Source: Microbacterium sp. ProA8
Lineage (GTDB): Bacteria > Actinomycetota > Actinomycetes > Actinomycetales > Microbacteriaceae
Assembly (NCBI RefSeq): GCF_039905635.1
Contig: NZ_CP157000.1
Location: 992,001-1,056,000, forward strand
Length of the DNA stretch: 64,000 nt
Direction: 5' to 3'
Positions 44,206 to 52,552 of this stretch are shown here, piece after piece. The notes below the pieces were generated by a model that was not told where the DNA came from, made no database searches, and was given only the letters and a program-made list of their open reading frames with translations. The translations under genes were made by a program, and so were the position numbers. The first letter of the stretch is position 1, and every line of letters begins with the position of its first letter.

Positions 44206-45525
44206 ATGAGAATCAGCAAGCGCGCCGGGGCGATCGCCGCCACCACCGCCCTCGCGGCCCTCGCCCTCACCTCCTGCAGCGGAGGCGGCGGCGGCGCCGG
44301 CAGCGGCGGGGGAGAGGCGACCGACGACAACAAGCCCGACAAGCTCACCGTCGCGGCGTGGATGGACTTCCCGCCCGAGCTTCTGAAGTCCTTCGAGGAG
44401 GAGCACGGCATCGAGGTCGTCGTCAACTCGTTCCCCGACGGCGCCTCGGCCCAGACAGTGCTGCGCAACGGCCTCTCGTCGAACGGCGCCGGCCTGTCGG
44501 ACGTCCACCTGGTCGAGATCGACTGGTGGACCGAGATGATGGCGGTTCCCGAGGACTGGGTGGAGCTGCCCGAGATCCCCGACCGCTGGCTCGACTGGAA
44601 GGTGACGCAGGGGTCGGTCGACGGCGTCATCACCGGGTACGGCACCGACATCGGTCCGCTCGGCATCGCCTTCAACCAGGACATGACCGGTGCCGCCGGC
44701 CTTGCGGCCGATCCCGAGTCGTTCGGCGAGTTCATCGGCGGGGATGCCGCCACCTGGGAGTCCTTCCTCGACGCGGGCCGCGAATACGTCGCCGCTTCCG
44801 ACAACTACTTCGTCGACTCGCTCTCGAGCGCGTTCCAGGCCGCCATCAACCTGCTGCCCGACGCCTTCGAGGACCCGGAATCGGGCAATCCGTACAACCT
44901 CGCGGACAACACCCAGATCCAGGAGCTGTTCATGACGTTCGCCGAAGCGGCGGAGGACGGCGTCTCGGCCGGCATCCCGATCGGCCACGCGGACTGGGGG
45001 GCCGGATTCCAGAACCGTCAGTGGGCCACCGTGGTCACCCCCGCCTGGATGGCCGGCATCATCGCGGAGAACGCCGACGGGGTGCCCGGCTGGCGTGTCT
45101 CGAGCACGTTCCCCGACGGAGGCGGCAACTGGGGCGGCTCCTTCTTCGCCGTTCCCGCCACCGGCGAGAACACCGGGTGGGCAGTCGAGCTGGCCGACCA
45201 CCTGACCTCGGCCGACGCCGCGGTCGAGTGGTTCCACACCACCGGGCAGTTCCCCTCGCAGGTGGAGGCGATCGCGAGCCCTGACATCGCCGAGACCGAG
45301 AACGAGTTCTTCGGCGGGCAGAAGCTCGGCCAGATCTACGGCGACCTCGCCGCAGAGGCGGGCGACGCCGCAGCGGGCGGGTACCGAGGCGAGAACTTCG
45401 CGGGGATCCAGACGCTCGTCACGGACGGCATCCGCCTGGTCGAGACCGGCAGCGCCACCCCGCAGGAGGCCTGGGACTCCGTGGTCGCCGATTTCGAAGC
45501 GCTCGGCTTCGAGACCGCCGACTGA
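44206..45525 (+). CDS. ABC sugar transporter substrate-binding lipoprotein
   Basis: A 439-residue extracytoplasmic solute-binding protein of family 1. Lipoprotein signal MRISKRAGAIAATTALAALA, lipobox LTSC, a glycine-rich spacer, then the two-lobe fold (LTVAAWMDFPPELLKSFEEE; WATVVTPAWMAG). It captures the oligosaccharide for the permeases downstream. AAAGGA precedes ATG 44206. A large hairpin after the stop probably stabilises this more abundant part of the mRNA. Confidence 0.92.
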   Translation: MRISKRAGAIAATTALAALALTSCSGGGGGAGSGGGEATDDNKPDKLTVAAWMDFPPELLKSFEEEHGIEVVVNSFPDGASAQTVLRNGLSSNGAGLSDVHLVEIDWWTEMMAVPEDWVELPEIPDRWLDWKVTQGSVDGVITGYGTDIGPLGIAFNQDMTGAAGLAADPESFGEFIGGDAATWESFLDAGREYVAASDNYFVDSLSSAFQAAINLLPDAFEDPESGNPYNLADNTQIQELFMTFAEAAEDGVSAGIPIGHADWGAGFQNRQWATVVTPAWMAGIIAENADGVPGWRVSSTFPDGGGNWGGSFFAVPATGENTGWAVELADHLTSADAAVEWFHTTGQFPSQVEAIASPDIAETENEFFGGQKLGQIYGDLAAEAGDAAAGGYRGENFAGIQTLVTDGIRLVETGSATPQEAWDSVVADFEALGFETAD

Positions 45526-45531
45526 TCCACA

Positions 45532-45570
45532 GATCGCGGCCCGGCGCGCTCCGCGAGCCGGGCCGCGATC
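45532..45570 (+). terminator. 14-bp hairpin after the binding-protein gene
   Basis: Perfect 14-bp stem (45532-45545 with 45557-45570), 11-base loop and no T run. As in many sugar operons it likely protects the upstream mRNA or partly terminates. Confidence 0.65.
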
Positions 45571-45607
45571 GCCCGACATGGAACAGACATCACGGAAGGC
45601 ACGAAGG

Positions 45608-46711
45608 ATGGCTCTTCAATCAGCGGCACCGCGACCGGTGCGGCGGGTCGGCTGGGGGCAGCGCCTCTCCCGCTGGGACGTCAAGCTCTCGCCCTACCTC
45701 TACGTCTCGCCGTTCTTCCTGCTCTTCGCAGTGTTCGGGGCGTTCCCGCTGTTCTTCAACATCGTCGTGGCGCTGCACGACTGGCACCGGCGCGCAGGGA
45801 TGGGCGACTTCGTCGGCCTCGACAACTTCGCCTGGGTGCTGCAGCAGCCGCTGTTCTGGCGCTCCCTCGAGAACACGATCTCGATCTTCCTGCTCGGCGG
45901 CGTCCCTCAGCTGATCCTCGCGCTGTTCATCGCGTCGATCCTCGATCAGAACCTCCGCGCGCGGACGTTCTGGCGGATGAGCGTGCTCATCCCGTTCGTC
46001 GTCATGCCCGTGGCCACGTCGATGATCTTCGGGCAGGTCTTCGGCCAGTTCGGCATCCTGGTGCCGAACCTGCACGCGCTCGGCCTCTTCACCGAGAGCA
46101 GCTCGCCGTTCTTCCAGGAGCGCCTGCTGTCGCACATCGCGATCGGGTCGATGGTGGTCTTCCGGTGGACGGGCTACAACGCCCTCATCCTCCTCGCGGC
46201 CATGCAGGCGGTGCCGCGCGACCTCTACGAGGCCGCGACCGTCGACGGCGCGGGCCGCAGCCGCCAGTTCTTCTCGATCACGATCCCGAGCATCCGGCCG
46301 ACGCTGATCTTCGTCATCCTGACGATGACCATCGGCGGGCTCGAGATCTTCGACGAAGCGCGCCTGTTCGACGGCGGCGGCACCGGCGGGGGCGCGGGCG
46401 GCACCGACAACCAGTGGACCACCGTGATGCTGTACATGTTCAATCTGGGATTCGGGGAGTGGCAGGACCGGTTGGGTCAGGCGGCGGCCGTCGGCTGGAT
46501 CTTCGCCTTCATCATCCTGATCATCTCGCTGCTGAACTTCGTCCTGACGCGGGCGATCTCCTCGTCAGACGCCCCGCGCACGGGCCGAACACGACGTCGA
46601 GCCCGCGGCGCACGGATGCCCCAGCCTGTTCCCGTCCCCGCCACGGCCCCCGTCGAGGCGACCACGTCACCGGCTGTGGCCGACGACGCCATGGAAGGAG
46701 CGCGCCGATGA
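45608..46711 (+). CDS. ABC sugar transporter permease 1 (MalF-type)
   Basis: A 367-residue inner-membrane permease with six predicted helices, starting LYVSPFFLLFAVFGAFPLFF. The EAA-loop signature (DLYEAATVDGAGRSRQFFSITIPSIRP) contacts the ATPase. The C-terminal 50 residues are an Arg- and Pro/Ala-rich tail. ATG 45608 has GGAAGG upstream; ATG 45578 is possible but has none. The stop overlaps the next start. Confidence 0.92.
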   Translation: MALQSAAPRPVRRVGWGQRLSRWDVKLSPYLYVSPFFLLFAVFGAFPLFFNIVVALHDWHRRAGMGDFVGLDNFAWVLQQPLFWRSLENTISIFLLGGVPQLILALFIASILDQNLRARTFWRMSVLIPFVVMPVATSMIFGQVFGQFGILVPNLHALGLFTESSSPFFQERLLSHIAIGSMVVFRWTGYNALILLAAMQAVPRDLYEAATVDGAGRSRQFFSITIPSIRPTLIFVILTMTIGGLEIFDEARLFDGGGTGGGAGGTDNQWTTVMLYMFNLGFGEWQDRLGQAAAVGWIFAFIILIISLLNFVLTRAISSSDAPRTGRTRRRARGARMPQPVPVPATAPVEATTSPAVADDAMEGARR

Positions 46712-47637
46712 GCACGGCGTACATCGAGAACACCGCCGGTCGAGGGGCCGCGCGATACGCGGCCAAGCGCGCGTCGCGCGGCCGGCCGATCGCCGCGCAC
46801 CACCCGTCGGCCCGCCGCCCCGGTTGGGTGACCTACGCGATCCTCGGCGTCGTCTTCGTCATGTCGGTCTTCCCGCTCTATGCCGCGGCGATGTACGGCT
46901 CGTCGACGACGACGGAGATCTCGCGCGCCGTCGGAACCCTGCCTCGCTGGCTGCCGACCGCCACGCTGTTCGAGAACTTCGGCGCGGTGGTCGCGGCCGA
47001 GCAGTTCAGCATCTGGCTCGCCTTCGGCAACTCGCTGCTCGTCGCCGTCGCCGTCAGCGCGAGCGTCGTGTTCTTCTCGACGCTCGCGGGATTCAGTTTC
47101 TCGAAGCTGCGGTTCCCGGGCCGGCAGGCTCTGTACGTCGCCGTACTCGCCACGTTGATCATTCCCGCGCAGGTCGGGACGATCCCGCTCTTCGTCATGA
47201 TGAACGAGTTCGGCTGGATCGACTCCGTCCTGGCGCTGATCGTCCCGGGTCTCGTGGGCGCCTTCGGGGTCTTCTGGATGACGCAGTACCTGCAGGAGGC
47301 GCTGCCGTATGAGCTCATCGAGGCGGCGCGCGTCGACGGAGCCTCGATGTTCCGCACCTTCTGGTCGATCGCGCTCCCGGCGGCCCGCCCGGCAGCGGCC
47401 ACCCTGGCGCTGTTCACCTTCATCGGCTCGTGGAACAGCTTCTTCTGGCCATCGGTCGTCATGCGCTCGCAGCTCACGATGCCGCTCGTGGTGCCGCAGC
47501 TGCGCGGGGCGTTCACCTCTGACACGGGCCTCGTGATGGCCGGCGTCTTCCTCGTGGCGCTGCCGCTGCTGGTCGTCCTCGCCCTCGCGGGCAAGCATCT
47601 CGTCGCCGGCGTCATGGCGGGCGCGGTCAAGGGGTAG
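46708..47637 (+). CDS. ABC sugar transporter permease 2 (MalG-type)
   Basis: A 309-residue permease with six helices and the EAA loop LPYELIEAARVDGASMFRTFW ending LPAARPA. ATG 46708 overlaps the permease 1 stop as ATGA, with GGAAGGAG upstream. Last gene of the xylosidase operon; a shared terminator follows. Confidence 0.92.
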   Translation: MSTAYIENTAGRGAARYAAKRASRGRPIAAHHPSARRPGWVTYAILGVVFVMSVFPLYAAAMYGSSTTTEISRAVGTLPRWLPTATLFENFGAVVAAEQFSIWLAFGNSLLVAVAVSASVVFFSTLAGFSFSKLRFPGRQALYVAVLATLIIPAQVGTIPLFVMMNEFGWIDSVLALIVPGLVGAFGVFWMTQYLQEALPYELIEAARVDGASMFRTFWSIALPAARPAAATLALFTFIGSWNSFFWPSVVMRSQLTMPLVVPQLRGAFTSDTGLVMAGVFLVALPLLVVLALAGKHLVAGVMAGAVKG

Positions 47638-47734
47638 GCCGCTCCGAGGTGCGCTCTGCGGCCTCGTGGGTTACGTGCTCGAGGTCGTCCGCGCGCCGAA
47701 CATGACCCGACGGTGCGGTGGATAAACCGGAGGT

Positions 47735-47761
47735 CGGATGCCGCGGCGGACGCGGCATCCG
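47735..47761. terminator. Bidirectional terminator
   Basis: 11-bp perfect stem CGGATGCCGCG / CGCGGCATCCG with a 5-base loop, between the convergent permease and membrane-protein genes. Confidence 0.7.
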
Positions 47762-47764
47762 TCG

Positions 47765-48277
47765 TCAATGTCCGTCGTGGCTGACGACCGGGAGCACCGT
47801 GCCGTCGGCGTCGAGGAGTGCGGCGCCCTGGCATGCGCCGAGCGCGGGAACGACGAGCACTGTCACGACAGCAGCCGCAGCGATCACGCCCCCGAGGCTC
47901 GTTCGCCTCGAAGGATGCCGGCGGCCCCGGAGGATCCCGCACGCCACGACGACTCCGAGCGCGATCTCCAAGGCGATCGCGACGACGCTCGCTCGGCCCG
48001 GCGCGGTAGCGAGCAGCACCAGCGCCACGAGTACCCCCACGGACACGCCGGCAACCGCCCCCCGCGGTGCCGGCGTGCGATCGAGGGCGAGGCTCGCAGC
48101 TCCCCACGCCAGGGCGCCGAGGCCCAGCACGACGGAGAGCACGCCGAGCACTCGCGAGAGGGTGTCGGCCTGGATCGCCACGATGGCCGCGGCGCCGAGC
48201 GCGATCTCAACGAGCCCCAGCCCCCACGCGGCGACGGGCACCCACGACGGTGCGCGGTCGATGCCGCGCTCGGTCAT
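47765..48277 (-). CDS. Small polytopic membrane protein
   Basis: A 170-residue protein with about five hydrophobic helices (WVPVAAWGLGLVEIALGAAAIVA, VLGVLSVVLGLGALAWGA, AVAGVSVGVLVALVLLA, VVAIALEIALGVVVACGIL, VIAAAAVVTVLVVPALGA) and a short polar tail. No family recognised. ATG 48277 has GAGG upstream; GTG 48301 overlaps the preceding stop as GTGA and is an equally plausible start. Cotranscribed with the DUF4383 gene. Confidence 0.75.
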   Translation of the reverse strand: MTERGIDRAPSWVPVAAWGLGLVEIALGAAAIVAIQADTLSRVLGVLSVVLGLGALAWGAASLALDRTPAPRGAVAGVSVGVLVALVLLATAPGRASVVAIALEIALGVVVACGILRGRRHPSRRTSLGGVIAAAAVVTVLVVPALGACQGAALLDADGTVLPVVSHDGH

Positions 48278-48297
48278 GGGTGCCTCGCGCCGCACGA

Positions 48298-48705
48298 TCA
48301 CGCGGTCGCGACCCGCGACGACCGCTCGGCGCCCAGACCGACACCGAGCAGGACGAGAGCGCTGGCGAGGTGCAGGAAGTGGTCGGGGGTGTTCAGCGCC
48401 AGGATGTTCGCCGCGGTGCCGACGAGGAAGAAGCCGACCACGCCGAGGAGCAGGTACGCCGCGCCGACGGTGATGTTCACGATCTTGGCGGGGCGGACGC
48501 CGCGCAGACCGGCGATGAGCAGTGCCGCTCCGATCAGGAGGTGCGCGATGTTGTGCAGCGGGTTCACCTCGAAGATGCCCAGCAGCAGTCCGCCCTCCGT
48601 GGCGATGAAGCTGACGCCGCCCGTGAACGCGAACCCGAGCAGGCCGACGAGCAGGTAGACGGCGCCGAAGACCGTGGCGACGATGCGGTTCGGTGACGAT
48701 CCCAT
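48298..48705 (-). CDS. DUF4383 membrane protein
   Basis: A 135-residue four-helix membrane protein with the DUF4383 pattern: NRIVATVFGAVYLLVGLLGF, LLGIFEVNPLHNIAHLLIGA and NILALNTPDHFLHLASALVLL. Function unknown; common in actinobacteria. Overlaps the next gene or nearly so. Confidence 0.88.
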   Translation of the reverse strand: MGSSPNRIVATVFGAVYLLVGLLGFAFTGGVSFIATEGGLLLGIFEVNPLHNIAHLLIGAALLIAGLRGVRPAKIVNITVGAAYLLLGVVGFFLVGTAANILALNTPDHFLHLASALVLLGVGLGAERSSRVATA

Positions 48706-48766
48706 GGGAGACCTCTCTTTCTCAGCGGCGATCTGCCGCGCTGTGAAAGGTCTTCGGTGTGAGGGG

Positions 48767-48853
48767 GAAATCGGATGGGATGCTGAGGCTGAGGTTTGCT
48801 CGTGGGCTCGGCGCGTTTCGTCTCGCTCGCTGGCGCTCGCTCGCTCAACGACC
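48767..48853. repeat. Extended family A repeat (about 87 bp)
   Basis: Begins GAAATCGGATGGGATGC and ends in the family A hairpin (48814-48853). A degenerate copy of the same extended unit is at 52389-52466. It fills the gap between the DUF4383 and amine-oxidase genes; no gene is seen there. Confidence 0.7.
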
Positions 48854-48959
48854 GCGACAGAAGCGCCCCAGCTACCGCGGCTCAGGCCTCCGGCCGAGGA
48901 CGCTCAGTGGGGACTCGGATGACGAACGTCGAGTCCCCACTGGCGCACTCGAGGTGCTC

Positions 48960-50567
48960 TCAGCCCGCCATGACCCGGGCGTGAAGGGCCTGCACGGCGT
49001 AACGCGCCGACCAGAACGCTCCGTGCTGCCACGCGGAGATCTCCGACATCCAGTCGCCGGCGAAGTACACGTTGCCAGAGCCGGTCTGGAGCCTCTTGAA
49101 CCCCGGCGAGGTGGTGTTCGGGAACGCCCACGCACCCTCGATGTAGGGGACACGGTTCCACGCGATGGAGAACGACTGCTCGAGCTCGGTGCGGTACTTC
49201 TCGCCGTGGATCTTCACACCCTGTGCCACCGCGCGGGCCTCGCGGTCGCGCGGGCTCAGCGCTGCATAGGTGCGAGCGGCGTTGCCGGTGTTGTAGTAGC
49301 CGACGACGAGGCCCTTCTTCTCGCCGTACCCGTACGACGGGTACCAGATGTGCTGCAGGTCCATGTCGGTCTCGGTGATCCCGCCGTAGATGCGGTGATC
49401 GTTCTCCCACCACCGCGAGCGGTACTGCAGGCCGATCTTGCCCGCCGGCGACGCCGCCGAGAACTCGCCGAGCGCAGAGTCGATCTCGGTACCCCAGTTC
49501 GTGCTCCACTTGCGCATGAGGTGCGCCGGTGCGGTGACGATCGCGAAGTCGGCATCGATGACGCGTGCGGGCCCGTTGGGCGGGCTGTACGTCACGGACA
49601 CGCCCGACGCCGTGTTCTGGATGCCGGTGACCGGCGACTGCAGGTGCACGTTCTGCCGGCCTATCGCCTTCACGAAGTAGTCGTAGATCGTGTCCATGCC
49701 ACCCTTCGGCTGGAACATCAGCATGGCCTGCTCCCAGTTGATCTCGAACGGGAAGTAGTTGCCCATCCTCGTTCCGAGAACCTCGGATATCGTGCCGGGG
49801 CCGGGAAGGGGAGTCCCGTGCTCGTTCCAGGCGGAGGGGTAGACGGAGTAGCCGCGGTTGGAGCCGCCCTTGTACGTGCCGTCGGCCTGGAGCGAGCCCC
49901 ACCGGCTGAGGAAGTCGCGCAGCCGCTCTTTGTCGGTCGCCGTGAGCTTCTGGTCGAGCGCACCCTGATCCGTGGCATGCCTGAGGAGCTCGGAGGTGTA
50001 GCCGAACCAGTCGGCTTTGGCGGTGCGGTAGCGGGTCGGGTTTCCCGGCGTCGAACCGGCGCTCTCGTTGTAGAGGTAGGCGTCGGCGTTCGCGTTGGTG
50101 AAGACCTCGTACGGCACACCGAGCTCGCGGAGGTAGTCCATGGTGACCATCCACTGCGCGATGCGTCCGGCGCCCGCATTCATGTAGACGCCGTTGTCCC
50201 ACTTCGCGGTCTGGGTGTGCCCGTCGAGGTCGGTCTCCTTGTCACCCGGCCGGATGGTGAGGGTCCGGCCGCCGGCACGGTGGCGCGCCTCGAGAACCGT
50301 GACGTGGTAGCCCGCCTTCTGAAGTTCGTACGCGCTTGCAAGGCCCGCGGGGCCGCCGCCCACGATGACGACCTTCTTCGACGAGCGTCCCGTGAGGGAG
50401 AAATCGCTGCCGCTGGGCGGCGTCCACGACAGTGAGGCGGCGTCCGCCTCGGTCGGCGCGAGGCCGAGTGCTCCCATCGTCGCGAAGAGCACGCCGGCGG
50501 TGGAGCCTGCGCCTACCGCATGAAGGAAGCTGCGGCGCGAAACGCTCGCGGGTGTCTGAGTTTCCAC
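48960..50567 (-). CDS. Tat-exported flavin monoamine oxidase
   Basis: A 535-residue FAD enzyme that oxidises amines or amino acids to imines with release of hydrogen peroxide. The twin-arginine signal SRRSFLHAVGAGSTAGVLFA (10-29) predicts export folded with FAD. The Rossmann motif VVIVGGGPAGLASAYEL (66-82), ARHRAGGR, and a C-terminal VYFAGDWMSEISAWQHGA flavin-binding segment are typical. The start is GTG 50567 with AGAGGG upstream. The divergent RidA-like gene could process its imine products. Confidence 0.9.
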   Translation of the reverse strand: METQTPASVSRRSFLHAVGAGSTAGVLFATMGALGLAPTEADAASLSWTPPSGSDFSLTGRSSKKVVIVGGGPAGLASAYELQKAGYHVTVLEARHRAGGRTLTIRPGDKETDLDGHTQTAKWDNGVYMNAGAGRIAQWMVTMDYLRELGVPYEVFTNANADAYLYNESAGSTPGNPTRYRTAKADWFGYTSELLRHATDQGALDQKLTATDKERLRDFLSRWGSLQADGTYKGGSNRGYSVYPSAWNEHGTPLPGPGTISEVLGTRMGNYFPFEINWEQAMLMFQPKGGMDTIYDYFVKAIGRQNVHLQSPVTGIQNTASGVSVTYSPPNGPARVIDADFAIVTAPAHLMRKWSTNWGTEIDSALGEFSAASPAGKIGLQYRSRWWENDHRIYGGITETDMDLQHIWYPSYGYGEKKGLVVGYYNTGNAARTYAALSPRDREARAVAQGVKIHGEKYRTELEQSFSIAWNRVPYIEGAWAFPNTTSPGFKRLQTGSGNVYFAGDWMSEISAWQHGAFWSARYAVQALHARVMAG

Positions 50568-50871
50568 GTAATAACCCTCTCGATCTCAACGCATCACCCT
50601 GCGAGGCGACCGCCGCCCGCGAGGCATGATCAGTGCGTCACGCGCACATATGGGCAATATGCCAGTGCGGGAACTCGCCCCCATTTCGTCCGCTTTGCGG
50701 TGATGTAAACCGTTTGATTCCGGAATGCCGCCGGGCAGCCCGCCGAGTCCCACGTCGCGTCACAGCCGGGACTCGCCGATGACCTCAACGGGAAACATGC
50801 GAATGCGAGGCTTCATGCGCCATGACGCATGCACCAGCCCGGCTGGTGCTGCCTGGAACTCGAGGAGACCC
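50568..50871. promoter_or_regulatory. Divergent control region, amine oxidase / exported RidA
   Basis: A 304-base gap. A 9-bp inverted repeat GCACCAGCC-C-GGCTGGTGC (50831-50849) stands 22 bases before the RidA start and could be an operator or leader hairpin. No confident -35/-10 was placed. Confidence 0.45.
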
Positions 50872-51510
50872 ATGAAGACCCGCTACAAGATCGCGCTCGC
50901 CGTCGCCATCACCGCTGGAATCGCCGTCCCGAGCACCGCGGTCGCCGCTGACGCGCTGTTCCGCCCGAAGCCGACCGAGGCCGTCCCCTTCGTCACCGGT
51001 GACACCCCGTCGATCGCCGATGGTGTGGCCCTCGGCAAGAACGTCGCCTGGTACAAGTCCTCGGGCCTCGGGCCCTCCGCGCTCAACACCACGCCGGGTA
51101 TCTCGGCCGAGGCTCGCTACATTCCTACGGACGTGTTCCCCGGTGGCGCACTGCCGGCGGGTGTCACGATCACCGAGGCGCAGTCGATCAACGCTCTCAT
51201 GAGGATCGGCGAGAACCTGAAGAAGGCGGGCCTGTCCTACGAGGACGTGACCTCGATGCGAGTGTTCCTGCAGAACCCCGCCGGTGAGCAGGCGGCGGAC
51301 TTCGCCGGCTGGAACCGCGGCTACCGGCAGTTCTTCGCGAACACGAACCTGGCCACCGGGGAGACCATGCAGGTGCAGTTGGGATCCGTGGCCGGCGCGC
51401 CGAAGGTTGTGAACCCCGCGCGTCCGTCCCGGTTCACGATCGAGGTCGAGAACCTGCCGGTGAACGGATGGCTGGTCGAGGTGGAGGTCGACGCGGTCTA
51501 CCCCGAGTGA
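50872..51510 (+). CDS. Exported RidA/YjgF-like protein
   Basis: A 212-residue protein with a Sec signal peptide (MKTRYKIALAVAITAGIAVPSTAVA) before a RidA/Rid-family domain: FPGGALPAGVTITEAQSINALMRIGENLKKAGLSYEDVTSMRVFL, then the C-terminal RFTIEVENLPVNGWLVEVEV. Cytosolic RidA hydrolyses reactive imines; the conserved catalytic arginine cannot be assigned with certainty here. Its export and its divergent neighbour, an exported amine oxidase, fit extracellular imine handling. GAGGAG precedes ATG 50872. Confidence 0.85.
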   Translation: MKTRYKIALAVAITAGIAVPSTAVAADALFRPKPTEAVPFVTGDTPSIADGVALGKNVAWYKSSGLGPSALNTTPGISAEARYIPTDVFPGGALPAGVTITEAQSINALMRIGENLKKAGLSYEDVTSMRVFLQNPAGEQAADFAGWNRGYRQFFANTNLATGETMQVQLGSVAGAPKVVNPARPSRFTIEVENLPVNGWLVEVEVDAVYPE

Positions 51511-51516
51511 CTGGAC

Positions 51517-51563
51517 GGCGCTGCGGGGGCGGACTGTAGTCGATAGCCGACCCCCGCATCGCC
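51517..51563 (+). terminator. Probable terminator of the RidA-like gene
   Basis: GGCG-C-TGCGGGGG pairs with CCCCCGCA-T-CGCC across a 21-base loop, seven bases after the stop; no T run. Confidence 0.5.
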
Positions 51564-51602
51564 GGTTTGCGACGGCATGGTCCGACGCGGTGAACTTGAC
51601 CA

Positions 51603-52346
51603 GTGCCCACGACCGACGACCTCGCCGACGAGCTGGCGATCGCCGTCGGCGGAGCCGACATCTTCGCCGTCTATCAGCCGCAGGTGTCGTTGGAGAGCGG
51701 GTCGATCGTCGCCGCGGAGGCACTATGCCGCTGGCGGCATGCACGGCTCGGCGACATCGATCCCGCCACGATGATCGAGGTCGCGGAACGCAGTGGCGTG
51801 ATCCACGCGCTCGGCCGAAGGATGCTCGACGAATGCCTCGACGCGCTCGCCGGGTGGCGCGAGACGGGACGCGCGTGGGCCGTCGCCGTGAACGTCTCGC
51901 CGCTGCAATTCGAGGACGAATCCTTTGCCTCGGATATCGCCGCGGAGTTCGAGCGACGCGCGTTCCCGCCTGGGTCGCTCGTTCTCGAGCTGACGCAGGA
52001 CGTGCAGCCAGCCGAGGAGGGCGTGGTGCCGCAACTGCACATGCTCCGCGAGATCGGAGTGGAGATCTCGTTGGCGGGATACGGCACCGACTCGTCGTCG
52101 CTGGACCGGCTTCGCAGTGTGCCCGTCACCGAGGTGAAGCTTCCGGGTGAGCTGGTGCGGGCGGCAGCGGGACCCGCACTGGCTTCGCTGCGAGACAGCG
52201 TCGAGATCGCACACGCACAAGCGTTGCGAGTCGTCGCCGAAGGGATCGAGACGCTCACTCATCTCGACATCGCAGTGCAGCTGGGCTGCGACCGCGCGCA
52301 GGGCTTTCTCATCCGGCATCCGGATTCGGAGATCGTGTTCCCGTAG
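51603..52346 (+). CDS. EAL-domain protein, probably catalytically inactive
   Basis: A 247-residue stand-alone EAL protein. It keeps EAL (39-41), N97 in VNVSP, E129 in LELTQ, K179 and E213 in VAEGIET. The metal-binding DDFG motif, however, is replaced by AGYG (158-161) and the following GYSSL is DSSSL. Active c-di-GMP phosphodiesterases need those aspartates, so it more likely binds c-di-GMP or a partner. The start is GTG 51603 with no strong ribosome site. Confidence 0.85.
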   Translation: MPTTDDLADELAIAVGGADIFAVYQPQVSLESGSIVAAEALCRWRHARLGDIDPATMIEVAERSGVIHALGRRMLDECLDALAGWRETGRAWAVAVNVSPLQFEDESFASDIAAEFERRAFPPGSLVLELTQDVQPAEEGVVPQLHMLREIGVEISLAGYGTDSSSLDRLRSVPVTEVKLPGELVRAAAGPALASLRDSVEIAHAQALRVVAEGIETLTHLDIAVQLGCDRAQGFLIRHPDSEIVFP

Positions 52347-52388
52347 ACCGTCGCGAGCGCGAGCGCGAGCGCGACGAGTGCGGCAACC

Positions 52389-52466
52389 GAAATCGGATGG
52401 GATGCCGCGGGCCGACGTTGCTCGTCGGCTCGGGGCTTCGTCTCGCCGCGGCTCGCGCAAAGACCG
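52389..52466. repeat. Degenerate copy of the extended family A repeat
   Basis: GAAATCGGATGGGATGC ... TTGCTCG ... GGCTTCGTCTCGCC ... AAGACCG aligns with 48767-48853 but the hairpin arms have diverged. Confidence 0.6.
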
Positions 52467-52552
52467 GGCTGCTGCATCCATGAGCGCTCCTCCGCCGGAA
52501 TAGTTCTTCGAGGCCAGCGCCGGCTTCGAGGGGAACTGGAGGAGGAATCGCC

